This document shows positions 6,446 to 12,832 of a stretch of 64,000 bases of DNA, in pieces (position 1 is the first letter of the stretch; the number at the start of each line of letters is the position of its first letter). Below the pieces are notes generated by a model that ran no database searches, was not told the DNA's origin, and worked only from the letters and a program-made list of their open reading frames with translations. The position numbers and the translations under genes are program-made. This DNA is from Salinicoccus carnicancri Crm. Its GTDB lineage: Bacteria; Bacillota; Bacilli; Staphylococcales; Salinicoccaceae. The DNA is taken from positions 1 through 64,000 of the forward strand of contig NZ_ANAM01000006.1 of assembly GCF_000330705.1 (NCBI RefSeq). Reading direction: 5' to 3'.

Positions 6446-7000
6446 ATGTATTCGACCTGTGAGTATCAAACGCCACCCCCGTATCACAAGCTTTGGCAGT
6501 CATTTTTAAGCCAAGAAGAAAACAAAAGGTTACTATATCGTTATATTCGTCAACCAAATAAAGAACGAAGGAAAACCCTCGAACAAACATTTCAACAATT
6601 TATTTTTGAACGCCGATTTATTTCTTATTTTGCAAAAACCATTCATTATACAGCCGTGCAATTTGATAAAAGGGAACGTCGTTTTCTAGACCGTAATCAA
6701 CGGTATTTGGACGCGCCAATGGGAGAAGGACGTCCAACTGGAGAAATTCCCGCCGCAATGCCTGAGTATGATTCGAATGCGTATACCTTGGAGGGCCATA
6801 TGTTTTCGAATTTTCTTTCTTCCGCATGGGAGCAGTTAACAGAGAAACAGCAACACGTATTGGATTTATCTTTTGTATACGGCTATACAGATACCGAAAT
6901 TGGAACAATGTTTAATCAGAGTCAGCAATCGATTTCTCGTTTGAAACAACGGGCACTTCAGCATATGCGCCGATGGTATGACCAGAAACAGTATGAATAA
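6446..7000 (+). CDS. SigO/UviA-like alternative sigma factor (region 4 type), module A
   Basis: A 184-residue protein; start ATG 6446 with GAGGTG upstream. The C-terminal part (about residues 120-180: SAWEQLTEKQQHVLDLSFVY, then YTDTEIGTMFNQSQQSISRL) is a typical sigma-70 region 4 helix-turn-helix. The N-terminal half is basic and helical. Together with the 82-residue gene that follows, length and order match Bacillus subtilis SigO (YvrI) with RsoA (YvrHa), a two-subunit sigma factor. LexA control recalls UviA of clostridial bacteriocin plasmids. I infer that it recognises the GGTTGTG-N17 motif present three times in this module, including upstream of itself. Confidence 0.7.
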   Translation: MYSTCEYQTPPPYHKLWQSFLSQEENKRLLYRYIRQPNKERRKTLEQTFQQFIFERRFISYFAKTIHYTAVQFDKRERRFLDRNQRYLDAPMGEGRPTGEIPAAMPEYDSNAYTLEGHMFSNFLSSAWEQLTEKQQHVLDLSFVYGYTDTEIGTMFNQSQQSISRLKQRALQHMRRWYDQKQYE

Positions 7001-7015
7001 GAAGGAGGATCTTTT

Positions 7016-7264
7016 ATGCAGGAGCAACCAGCATTCACTACGCTAGTTCAGGAAATTCAAAACCGTGAGTATGAGGAACAAGAAGAACCATTAGATAGGG
7101 TATTTGAACGATTACAACCCAAAATCCAACACGCCTTATTTCAGACATCGCCAGATCGACGAGAGGATCTGGAACAAGAAATTCGTATAAAACTAATAGA
7201 AATCACTCGGGATTACCAGTGGAAAGAAAATCCGGAAATCGACCATTTTATCCGATGGGATTAA
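7016..7264 (+). CDS. RsoA-like sigma cofactor (region 2 type), module A
   Basis: An 82-residue protein 15 bases after the sigma gene, with AAGGAGG before ATG 7016. The core (ERLQPKIQHALFQTSPDRRE, then DLEQEIRIKLIEI) resembles the start of sigma region 2 in short sigma-like proteins and in RsoA. In B. subtilis RsoA supplies the core-RNA-polymerase and -10 contacts that SigO lacks. The assignment rests on gene order, length and this motif, so it is inference. The module B copy is close to identical except at both ends. Confidence 0.6.
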   Translation: MQEQPAFTTLVQEIQNREYEEQEEPLDRVFERLQPKIQHALFQTSPDRREDLEQEIRIKLIEITRDYQWKENPEIDHFIRWD

Positions 7265-7280
7265 TAGAAGGAGGGTGCGT

Positions 7281-7460
7281 ATGAATACAGAAATTTTTGA
7301 TTGCTGGTGTCGATGCCGGGGGTTAAGTTCTTCGATTACACAAATGCTCGATAACGAAAATTTAACCGTGGAAGAAAAAGCATTATTGTATGACACGTTG
7401 ATTGATATTCAAACAGCTGCAAATAAGATTCAACAGTTCTGTACAATGCCTTTAGAATAA
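7281..7460 (+). CDS. Small hypothetical protein after the sigma pair, module A only
   Basis: A 59-residue protein; ATG 7281 with AAGGAGG at 7268-7274. It has four Cys (CWCRC near the start and one near the end) and a helical centre. It is probably the third gene of the sigma operon, 16 bases after the RsoA-like gene. Module B has no counterpart. Function unknown; a regulator of the sigma pair is possible by position. Confidence 0.5.
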   Translation: MNTEIFDCWCRCRGLSSSITQMLDNENLTVEEKALLYDTLIDIQTAANKIQQFCTMPLE

Positions 7461-7657
7461 GAATGTCCGTGAGCATTAGAAATCATAAGCTGATCTTTCA
7501 TGGAGATGAAGCAAACGACGAAGCAGGGTTTTTCGAAAAAAAAAACTACATTTGGAAAAAAGGATGATAGATAGAGCGATTTTAAGACAAGTTAGGTGTG
7601 TTGATATGGATAGAGAGGCATAACTTACCTTTAAATGGCTCTGTAGACCTTGGTTTA

Positions 7658-7762
7658 TTTACGAGGCAACGTGAAAATGCTATAATATAAGTAATCAAAC
7701 ATTGTTGCTTAACATGGCACACCAAACCCCCAATCTATGGCAGTAGATTGGGGGTTATTTGG
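7658..7762 (+). ncRNA. RNAII-type antitoxin RNA of an Fst/par system, with promoter
   Basis: A SigA promoter (TTTACG 7658-7663, 17-base spacer, TATAAT 7681-7686) drives a short rightward RNA from about 7692. It ends at a strong hairpin (7725-7756, 13-bp stem) that works for both strands. The RNA carries a 29-base stretch (7695-7723) nearly identical to 7861-7889, which covers the start of the toxin gene on the opposite strand, so it can pair with the toxin mRNA. Convergent genes, shared terminator and direct repeats are the known layout of Fst par loci. Bases 7461-7657 upstream show no gene. Confidence 0.75.
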
Positions 7763-7784
7763 TGTTATCGGTATAGTCATCTAG

Positions 7785-7880
7785 TTAGTCTTCACGATTA
7801 TCCAACCAATACGAGAATAATGTGATTACTGCACCGACTAAAATTGGTGCAATAAGGAACTCAAACATTGTTGCAAACAT
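7785..7880 (-). CDS. Fst-family type I toxin peptide
   Basis: A 31-residue peptide, MFATMFEFLIAPILVGAVIT followed by LFSYWLDNRED. It has the Fst/Ldr signature: a hydrophobic helix with IAPI-x-VG, a Trp at the membrane edge and a charged tail. ATG 7878-7880 has a perfect AAGGAGGTGA. In known systems the peptide damages the membrane and translation is blocked by an antisense RNA; that RNA is encoded at 7692-7762. Such loci stabilise staphylococcal and enterococcal plasmids, which agrees with a plasmid origin for this region. Confidence 0.85.
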   Translation of the reverse strand: MFATMFEFLIAPILVGAVITLFSYWLDNRED

Positions 7881-7983
7881 GGTGTCACCTCCTTCCATGC
7901 TATCCGCACAGAAGTGAACTAGATGACTTCATCGATTTTATCATATAAAAAATTTTTGAATACAGGGCATTTATATAGTGGTA

Positions 7984-8187
7984 CTAGTTTAAATTGTTCT
8001 TGATTATATAGATTGTTTGTCTTGTAATCCCTGCCTTTTTCGCAATTTGAGATATCGCAATACCTTCGTTCAATTGAGAAACCACCCGATGATAAATAAG
8101 TCTTTTTTGCCGGTCTCTGTTGGAAGAACTGTCTAGCTTATTTTGACAAATGAAGTATAAATAACGATTGTTTTTGAGACGGTTCAT
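7984..8187 (-). CDS. Resolvase-type HTH fragment next to IS431
   Basis: A 67-residue frame whose C-terminal 35 residues (SQLNEGIAISQIAKKAGITR, then QTIYIIKNNLN) match the Hin-like DNA-binding domain that ends serine recombinases. The frame is open upstream into the insertion sequence and the only ATG lies seven bases from the IS end, so the catalytic domain has probably been cut off by the IS. It could instead be a free-standing small HTH protein. Confidence 0.5.
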   Translation of the reverse strand: MNRLKNNRYLYFICQNKLDSSSNRDRQKRLIYHRVVSQLNEGIAISQIAKKAGITRQTIYIIKNNLN

Positions 8188-8194
8188 TAGTGAG

Positions 8195-8984
8195 GGTTCT
8201 GTTGCAAAGTAAAAAAATATAGCTAACCACTAATTTATCATGTCAGTGTTCGCTTAACTTGCTAGCATGATGCTAATTTCGTGGCATGGCGAAAATCCGT
8301 AGATCTGAAGAGACCTGCGGTTCTTTTTATATAGAGCGTAAATACATTCAATACCTTTTAAAGTATTCTTTGCTGTATTGATACTTTGATACCTTGTCTT
8401 TCTTACTTTAATATAACGGTGATCTTGCTCAATGAGGTTATTCAGATATTTCGATGTACAATGACAGTCAGGTTTAAGTTTAAAAGCTTTAATTACTTTA
8501 GCCATTGCTACCTTCGTTGAAGGTGCCTGATCTGTAATTACCTTTTGAGGTTTACCAAATTGTTTAATGAGACGTTTGATAAACGCATATGCTGAATGAT
8601 TATCTCGTTGCTTACGCAACCAAATATCTAATGTATGTCCCTCTGCATCAATGGCACGATATAAATAACTCCATTTTCCTTTTATTTTGATGTACGTCTC
8701 ATCAATACGCCATTTGTAATAAGCTTTTTTATGCTTTTTCTTCCAAATTTGATATAAAATTGGGGCATATTCTTGAACCCAACGGTAGACCGTTGAATGA
8801 TGAACGTTTACACCACGTTCCCTTAATATTTCAGATATATCACGATAACTCAATGCATATCTTAGATAGTAGCCAACGGCTACAGTGATAACATCCTTGT
8901 TAAATTGTTTATATCTGAAATAGTTCATACAGAAGACTCCTTTTTGTTAAAATTATACTATAAATTCAACTTTGCAACAGAATC
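8195..8984 (-). mobile_element. IS431/IS257-type insertion sequence (IS6 family)
   Basis: The element is 790 bp, the usual IS257 length. Its ends are inverted repeats, GGTTCTGTTGCAAAGT at the left and the same at the right with one base changed in the last six. It encodes one transposase. The 8 bases on either side differ (TTAGTGAG and GAAACAAG), so there is no target duplication. That points to recombination between IS copies or a deletion next to the element after insertion. Confidence 0.95.
8254..8928 (-). CDS. tnp: IS431/IS257 transposase
   Basis: A 224-residue IS6-family transposase, full length for the family. An N-terminal HTH (SYRDISEILRERGVNVHHST) is followed by the DDE domain with WRIDETYIKI, VITDQAPST and a Glu near residue 165 (NLIEQDHR). 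It moves by replicative transposition to form cointegrates and often joins plasmid segments in staphylococci. Here it separates module A from module B. Confidence 0.95.
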   Translation of the reverse strand: MNYFRYKQFNKDVITVAVGYYLRYALSYRDISEILRERGVNVHHSTVYRWVQEYAPILYQIWKKKHKKAYYKWRIDETYIKIKGKWSYLYRAIDAEGHTLDIWLRKQRDNHSAYAFIKRLIKQFGKPQKVITDQAPSTKVAMAKVIKAFKLKPDCHCTSKYLNNLIEQDHRYIKVRKTRYQSINTAKNTLKGIECIYALYKKNRRSLQIYGFSPCHEISIMLAS

Positions 8985-9027
8985 GAAACAAGTCTATTTC
9001 TAATTTGATGAAGATTGGAGAGTTAGT

Positions 9028-9309
9028 ATGAAAAGTTGGTATATTCATGGTTTAAATATAATTGTTCTAGTTGCTATGTCAGTATTTGGTCTATTTGCTC
9101 TGTTTGGAAATGCAATGAGTGCTGTCTCATCTCCTAGCATCAATTTTGCAGTCTACACTTCTTTTTTACTGTGGGGAATTTTTTATGGCATTCAGCTTTT
9201 AAAGAAAAATAATATTTGGAGGATTACTTGGTTTTTAGTTTCCCTAACTGTTTTATGGTATTGGTTGTTTGGAGGGGGAGCTTCATTTTGGAATATGATA
9301 TTCGGATAA
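9028..9309 (+). CDS. Small membrane protein, about three helices
   Basis: A 93-residue protein with hydrophobic segments at about residues 10-32, 40-58 and 67-90 and a Trp/Gly-rich C-terminus. ATG 9028 has GGAGAG upstream. It starts 43 bases from the right end of IS431 and converges on the PLA2-like gene of module B, with a terminator between. Same size class as the 4119 and 4590 genes. Function unknown; a candidate immunity protein by position. Confidence 0.5.
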   Translation: MKSWYIHGLNIIVLVAMSVFGLFALFGNAMSAVSSPSINFAVYTSFLLWGIFYGIQLLKKNNIWRITWFLVSLTVLWYWLFGGGASFWNMIFG

Positions 9310-9337
9310 ACTAGATGAAATGCTTACAGCTAAGAAA

Positions 9338-9386
9338 TTAAATGCAAAGACCCTAGCTTTAATAAGTAGAATCTTTGCATTTTTAT
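9338..9386. terminator. Bidirectional terminator
   Basis: AATGCAAAGA and TCTTTGCATT form a 10-bp stem followed by TTTTT. It serves the rightward 9028 gene and probably the leftward module B transcript. Confidence 0.65.
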
Positions 9387-9443
9387 ACTGTCTTTAAAAA
9401 TATTCTCAGAAATATAATGTTTTAGTCTGCATTAGGCCCACTT

Positions 9444-10157
9444 TTACCAATATTGTTCATAATCACAAGCTGCCACGGCTGCGGCTGCACGAATCCCTGC
9501 TCCCATGATTGAATCTCCTGGACACGAGTTAATAGAATAGCAATAGTTTAAATTTTCATCGCAATAGCATCTGTCATCATTATCTCTTCCCTGTAAACAG
9601 TCATCATGTGTTTCACAACATGCATCACAGTTATTTATATGCCCACCGCCGCCTGCTGATTCGTGGTCTCCGCAATTAGCACCGCAATGATTATATGTTT
9701 GAGCTTCAAATTGACAACAACTGCCACTGGCAGTACAAGTATGGAGGTCACCAATACCTAAAGTTTGGACATTTTCAAATTCAGCAATATCCTCTGGTTT
9801 TCCATATCCATTATCTTCATCTCTCTCTACGGTTAATTTTCCATTAAAATATTTTTTATGGGTAAATTTATCCTTGCTTTCGTCATATTCCCAAAGTTTT
9901 TCCGTGAATTCAACAGTATTATTATTGTGGTCTTTTGTTTCGGCCACTAGCAACTGTGATTCTTCATTGATATAGTAATATGACGTTATTATCTTAAAGT
10001 ATAAATCTCCATCTATACCTATTTCGGAAACAGCAATAGCTGGTGTCACATCCTTGCTTTTATCAATTTTTTTCCTCACCAAGTCACTCTGCTTCAAATC
10101 ACCTGCCACATTCTGAGCTTGTTGCAAAGTTATGAAATTTCTTTTAGATTGTTCCAT
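9444..10157 (-). CDS. Phospholipase A2-like Cys-rich protein, module B
   Basis: A 237-residue protein; ATG 10155-10157 with AGGAGGA. The N-terminal 135 residues are polar and unlike those of the module A protein. The C-terminal 100 carry 14 Cys and align with it: GSCCQFE, the Gly-rich loop CGANCGDHESAGGGG, and CCETHDDC, which fits the PLA2 histidine signature. The second signature is intact (RCYCDENLNYC), so both His and Asp of the catalytic dyad are present. The CCxxHDxC...CDExxxYC spacing recalls group XII secretory PLA2. No signal peptide is visible; export, if any, must be by another route or by lysis. A membrane-active toxin is inferred. Confidence 0.75.
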   Translation of the reverse strand: MEQSKRNFITLQQAQNVAGDLKQSDLVRKKIDKSKDVTPAIAVSEIGIDGDLYFKIITSYYYINEESQLLVAETKDHNNNTVEFTEKLWEYDESKDKFTHKKYFNGKLTVERDEDNGYGKPEDIAEFENVQTLGIGDLHTCTASGSCCQFEAQTYNHCGANCGDHESAGGGGHINNCDACCETHDDCLQGRDNDDRCYCDENLNYCYSINSCPGDSIMGAGIRAAAAVAACDYEQYW

Positions 10158-10170
10158 TAATCTTCCTCCT

Positions 10171-10290
10171 TTAAATAGTTTTTGAAATTTCTTTCTTCAT
10201 TATTTTTCTTTGATCTGTACTCTTCCATAATTCAGGCACAACAGTGGCTTGAATACCCCAAGGAAGCTCCGTGGTATTGTTTAAATAAAT
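10171..10290 (-). CDS. Possible 39-residue peptide with ATT start, module B
   Basis: Between tRNA-Cys and the PLA2-like gene a frame runs from ATT 10288-10290 to a stop at 10171-10173 (...YLNNTTELPWGIQATVVPEL, then WKSTDQRKI...). A perfect AGGAGG (10301-10306) lies 10 bases before the ATT, and no ATG or GTG is in frame nearby. It is either a rare ATT start or a gene that has lost its ATG. Module A has only 23 bases here and no counterpart. Confidence 0.3.
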   Translation of the reverse strand: MYLNNTTELPWGIQATVVPELWKSTDQRKIMKKEISKTI

Positions 10291-10317
10291 ATACTTTTCA
10301 CCTCCTGAATTTTAATA

Positions 10318-10389
10318 AGGCAATGCCCGGATTCGAACCGGAGAATCAAGGTTTTGCAGACCTTCGCCTTACCACTTGGCTACATCGCC
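10318..10389 (-). tRNA. tRNA-Cys (anticodon GCA), module B, CCA not encoded
   Basis: A full cloverleaf: acceptor GGCGATG/CATTGCC, anticodon loop CTGCAAA, TTCGAAT in the T-arm, discriminator U. It differs from copy A at several bases, mostly in stems and with pairing kept, which suggests that function is under selection. The CCA must be added after transcription. Confidence 0.95.
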
Positions 10390-10412
10390 GTCTCTCTCAA
10401 ACATGTTCTACT

Positions 10413-10446
10413 TATAAAAGAGGGTTCAAAGTAATAAATCACAACC
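10413..10446 (-). promoter_or_regulatory. Alternative-sigma-type promoter before tRNA-Cys, module B
   Basis: Minus strand GGTTGTG (10440-10446), 17 bases, CTCTTTTATA (10413-10422), as in module A. Confidence 0.65.
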
Positions 10447-10460
10447 TGCTGAAAGAAAGA

Positions 10461-10715
10461 TTAAATATTTTCTTTCAGCATTCTTTCTAATTTCTTGCGT
10501 TGAAAGCCTTGCACCGATGTTGCGACTCCGTCTGAATTGATAACAACGGTCAATGGCGTTCCCGTCCCTCCTTGTTGAAAAAATTCCTCACGATGCGCCG
10601 GATCCGATACTTCTTTCGTGACAAAGGCATATCCTTCTTGCTCCATCCAATCAATTTGGCGGTGACAGTGCAGACAAGTGTCCTGAATATATACAGTAGG
10701 TTCCAAATGACTCAT
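10461..10715 (-). CDS. Glutaredoxin/NrdH-like thiol protein, module B
   Basis: An 84-residue protein; ATG 10713-10715 with AAAGGAG. The CLHC active site and TGTPLTVV cis-Pro loop are the same as in module A, with only a few substitutions (for example VATSVQ for VTASVQ). Gene order glutaredoxin, tRNA-Cys, PLA2-like is kept. The strong conservation of this gene compared with the diverged PLA2-like genes suggests recent duplication followed by replacement or fast evolution of the effector. Confidence 0.8.
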   Translation of the reverse strand: MSHLEPTVYIQDTCLHCHRQIDWMEQEGYAFVTKEVSDPAHREEFFQQGGTGTPLTVVINSDGVATSVQGFQRKKLERMLKENI

Positions 10716-10753
10716 GATTATCTTCTCCTTTTCTTCGTGTTTTAGCTTACATA

Positions 10754-10787
10754 TATAAAAGAGAGATAAACGCTCCAAAACACAACT
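10754..10787 (-). promoter_or_regulatory. Alternative-sigma-type promoter before glutaredoxin, module B
   Basis: Minus strand AGTTGTG (10781-10787), 17 bases, CTCTTTTATA (10754-10763). The first base of the -35-like element differs from the other five copies; the rest is kept although the spacer has changed. Confidence 0.6.
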
Positions 10788-10800
10788 TCAGGTAAAAAAT

Positions 10801-10836
10801 GGTTGTGTTTTTAGTTTTCTATCTTCCTTTTATAAG
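10801..10836 (+). promoter_or_regulatory. Alternative-sigma-type promoter toward the sigma gene, module B
   Basis: Plus strand GGTTGTG (10801-10807), 17 bases, TCCTTTTATAAG (10825-10836). Confidence 0.6.
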
Positions 10837-10857
10837 TACATAAACATATAGAAGTAT

Positions 10858-10905
10858 TTGAAAATATTTGAAGAATATGCTACTTTTAATGCGAACGCAT
10901 GTTCG
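10858..10905 (+). promoter_or_regulatory. SigA-type promoter with LexA (SOS) box, module B
   Basis: TTGAAA, 17 bases ending TGC, TACTTT, then CGAACGCATGTTCG (10892-10905). The LexA box differs from module A only in its variable centre, and the flanking base changes keep the palindrome (GCGAAC...GTTCGC). Confidence 0.75.
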
Positions 10906-10925
10906 CATTAAAGCGAGGTGTTTAA

Positions 10926-11480
10926 ATGGATTCGACCTGTGAGTATCAAACGCCACCCCCGTATCACAAGCTTTGGCAGTCATTTTTACGCCATCAAGAA
11001 AACAAGGGATTACTATATCGTTATGTTCGACAACCAAACGAAGAACGAAGAAAAACCCTCGAACAAACCTTTCAACAATTTATTTTTGAACACCGATTTA
11101 TTTCGTATTTTGCAAAAACCATTCATTATACAGCCATACAATTTGATAAAAAAGAACGTCGTTTTCTAGACCGTAATCAACGTTATCTGGATGCGCCAAT
11201 GGGAGAAGGGCATTCTGTTGGAGAAATTCCGTCTACAGTGTCTGAGTATGGTTCAAGTTCGCATACCTTGGAAGATCATATGTTTTCGAGTGTCCTTTCT
11301 TCGGCATGGGAACAGTTGACAAAGAAACAGCAACGGGTATTGGATTTATCCTTTGTATATGGCTATACAGATACCGAAATTGGAGAAATGTTTAACCAGA
11401 GCCAGCAATCGATTTCACGTTTAAAACAACGGGCACTTCGAAATATGCGTCAATGGTATGTGCAGAAACAGTATGGATAA
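10926..11480 (+). CDS. SigO/UviA-like alternative sigma factor, module B
   Basis: A 184-residue protein, close to the module A sigma factor in sequence, with the same region 4 HTH (YTDTEIGEMFNQSQQSISRL). ATG 10926 with GAGGTG. Substitutions cluster in the linker before region 4 (residues about 95-115), while the DNA-binding helices are nearly unchanged. Both sigma factors should therefore read the same promoters, so the two modules are likely to cross-activate. Confidence 0.7.
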   Translation: MDSTCEYQTPPPYHKLWQSFLRHQENKGLLYRYVRQPNEERRKTLEQTFQQFIFEHRFISYFAKTIHYTAIQFDKKERRFLDRNQRYLDAPMGEGHSVGEIPSTVSEYGSSSHTLEDHMFSSVLSSAWEQLTKKQQRVLDLSFVYGYTDTEIGEMFNQSQQSISRLKQRALRNMRQWYVQKQYG

Positions 11481-11495
11481 GAAGGAGGTGCTTTC

Positions 11496-11741
11496 ATGGA
11501 GAAGCAACCAGCGTTTGCCACGCTCGTTCAGGAAATTCAAGATCTGGAGTATAAAGCACAGGAAGAACCATTGGATATATTATTTGAGCGATTACAACCC
11601 AAAATCCAACACGCCTTATTTCAGACATCGCCAGACCGGCGAGAGGATCTGGAACAAGAAATTCGTATAAAACTAATGGAAATCACGCGGAACTATCAAT
11701 GGAAAGAAAGTCCGGAAATCGACCGTTTATTGGAACATTAG
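11496..11741 (+). CDS. RsoA-like sigma cofactor, module B
   Basis: An 81-residue protein 15 bases after the sigma gene; ATG 11496 with AAGGAGG. The same core as in module A (LQPKIQHALFQTSPDRREDL). It ends IDRLLEH where the module A protein ends IDHFIRWD, so the duplication boundary lies close to this stop codon. Confidence 0.6.
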   Translation: MEKQPAFATLVQEIQDLEYKAQEEPLDILFERLQPKIQHALFQTSPDRREDLEQEIRIKLMEITRNYQWKESPEIDRLLEH

Positions 11742-11922
11742 AAGTAGATAAAATATGGTTGGTTTTATTATAGATTGCGGGTACAAAAACACGTACACTT
11801 ATCTTTGTGCAATATTTAAAAAACTTATTGAGTTTTTGTACTCTGGCCAGGGCTTGTGAGATCTAATTAGAGAATAGAATACATATACCTCCTTACCGGG
11901 AGATGAGTAAGGAGGTAATATC
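11742..11922. other. Intergenic repeats ahead of a resolvase remnant (possible res site)
   Basis: GGTACAAAAACACGTAC (11780-11796) faces GTTTTTGTAC (11832-11841) as an inverted pair. TACCTCCTTAC (11886-11896) faces GTAAGGAGGTA (11907-11917), the latter holding the ribosome binding site of the resolvase remnant. The first pair resembles the TGTACA repeats at 2833-2903. Recombination subsites are the likely meaning, not shown. Confidence 0.35.
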
Positions 11923-11998
11923 ATGAGCTGAATTGGTTATGCCAGGGTCAGTACGAAGGATCACAATTTATATAGTCAAATTGATGTGTATCACGGGT
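11923..11998 (+). pseudogene. Serine recombinase (resolvase) N-terminal remnant
   Basis: After a good ribosome binding site (AAGGAGG) the frame reads Met-Ser-stop-IGYARVSTKDHNLYSQIDV. This is the start of a Tn3-type or Bin-type resolvase with its catalytic Ser in ARVST. A stop at codon 3 and loss of all sequence after about 25 codons show it is dead. It marks the right side of the accessory region. Confidence 0.75.
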
Positions 11999-12108
11999 CG
12001 CTCTTTTTATGTGCCCAGCTTAATTTTACAATCAGCGAGCTGTCTAGATTATGGGTCACAGTTCATCTTTCCTTGAAGAGCCTTTTCTTATAGATATTTC
12101 CTGATATT

Positions 12109-12813
12109 CTACGGGGTTTCCATGTCTGCCCATTCAGGCACTTCCATATTACATAAAAGGTGCAATTCTTTTTCTCTCTGTTCAACGTAAGAACTTACTG
12201 TCTCCAGTTTTTCATCCGCAAACCCGGGGTGTGTCATAATTTCTACAGAAGCTGCCTGGGGAAGTTTGATATTTTGGAAAAGGTCAGAATAAATGCCTTC
12301 TCCGTAAAACCCGGTCCATAAACTGTCTGTGAGCAGCAGTTCTCGGTGGTCCTGTAAAGATGGAACGTACCGGACCGGGACTTGGTATTCATCAGCAAGG
12401 GTAAGAACTATATCTTTCAATGGTTCCCATCCGTGAATATGGTGATGGCTGTCCAAGTGATGAAGGGATAGTCCGGTGTTCACAAAAGCGTCGATTTGGG
12501 CGCGCCATTCCCTTTCTGCTTCTTGAAGGTTCGGGGCTTCCATGTTGTTAAAGGCGCTTGTGTAATAAAATGTGCCATCTTCATTTACCAGGCTTTCCAC
12601 ATTTGTAGAAAGCGGTTTTCCAGCAGTTAAGACCAGATGCACTCCTACGTGAAGCGTAGGGGTGTTTTTGGCTTGTTCAATAGCATAATCAACCGCCTGA
12701 CCGTTCATCATCATGGTCGTTGATTGAACAATCCCCTTTTGGTGAGCCTTCACTATCCCATCTGTAACGCCTTTCGTTAAGCCGAAATCGTCTGCATTGA
12801 TCAACACCTTCAT
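12109..12813 (-). CDS. chbG: ChbG/YdjC-type carbohydrate deacetylase
   Basis: A 234-residue protein. The start is ATG 12811-12813, with GAGGAGG upstream; a longer frame overlaps the GntR gene. MKVLINADDFGLTKGVTDGI and HLDSHHHIHG carry the Asp and His metal ligands of the YdjC family. In E. coli ChbG removes one acetyl group from chitobiose 6-phosphate so that the phospho-glycosidase can cleave it. It lies 19 bases after the GntR gene and is divergent from the phospho-glycosidase/PTS operon, which fits a chitobiose pathway. Confidence 0.8.
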   Translation of the reverse strand: MKVLINADDFGLTKGVTDGIVKAHQKGIVQSTTMMMNGQAVDYAIEQAKNTPTLHVGVHLVLTAGKPLSTNVESLVNEDGTFYYTSAFNNMEAPNLQEAEREWRAQIDAFVNTGLSLHHLDSHHHIHGWEPLKDIVLTLADEYQVPVRYVPSLQDHRELLLTDSLWTGFYGEGIYSDLFQNIKLPQAASVEIMTHPGFADEKLETVSSYVEQREKELHLLCNMEVPEWADMETP

Positions 12814-12832
12814 GGCTTTCTCTCCTCCTCTG

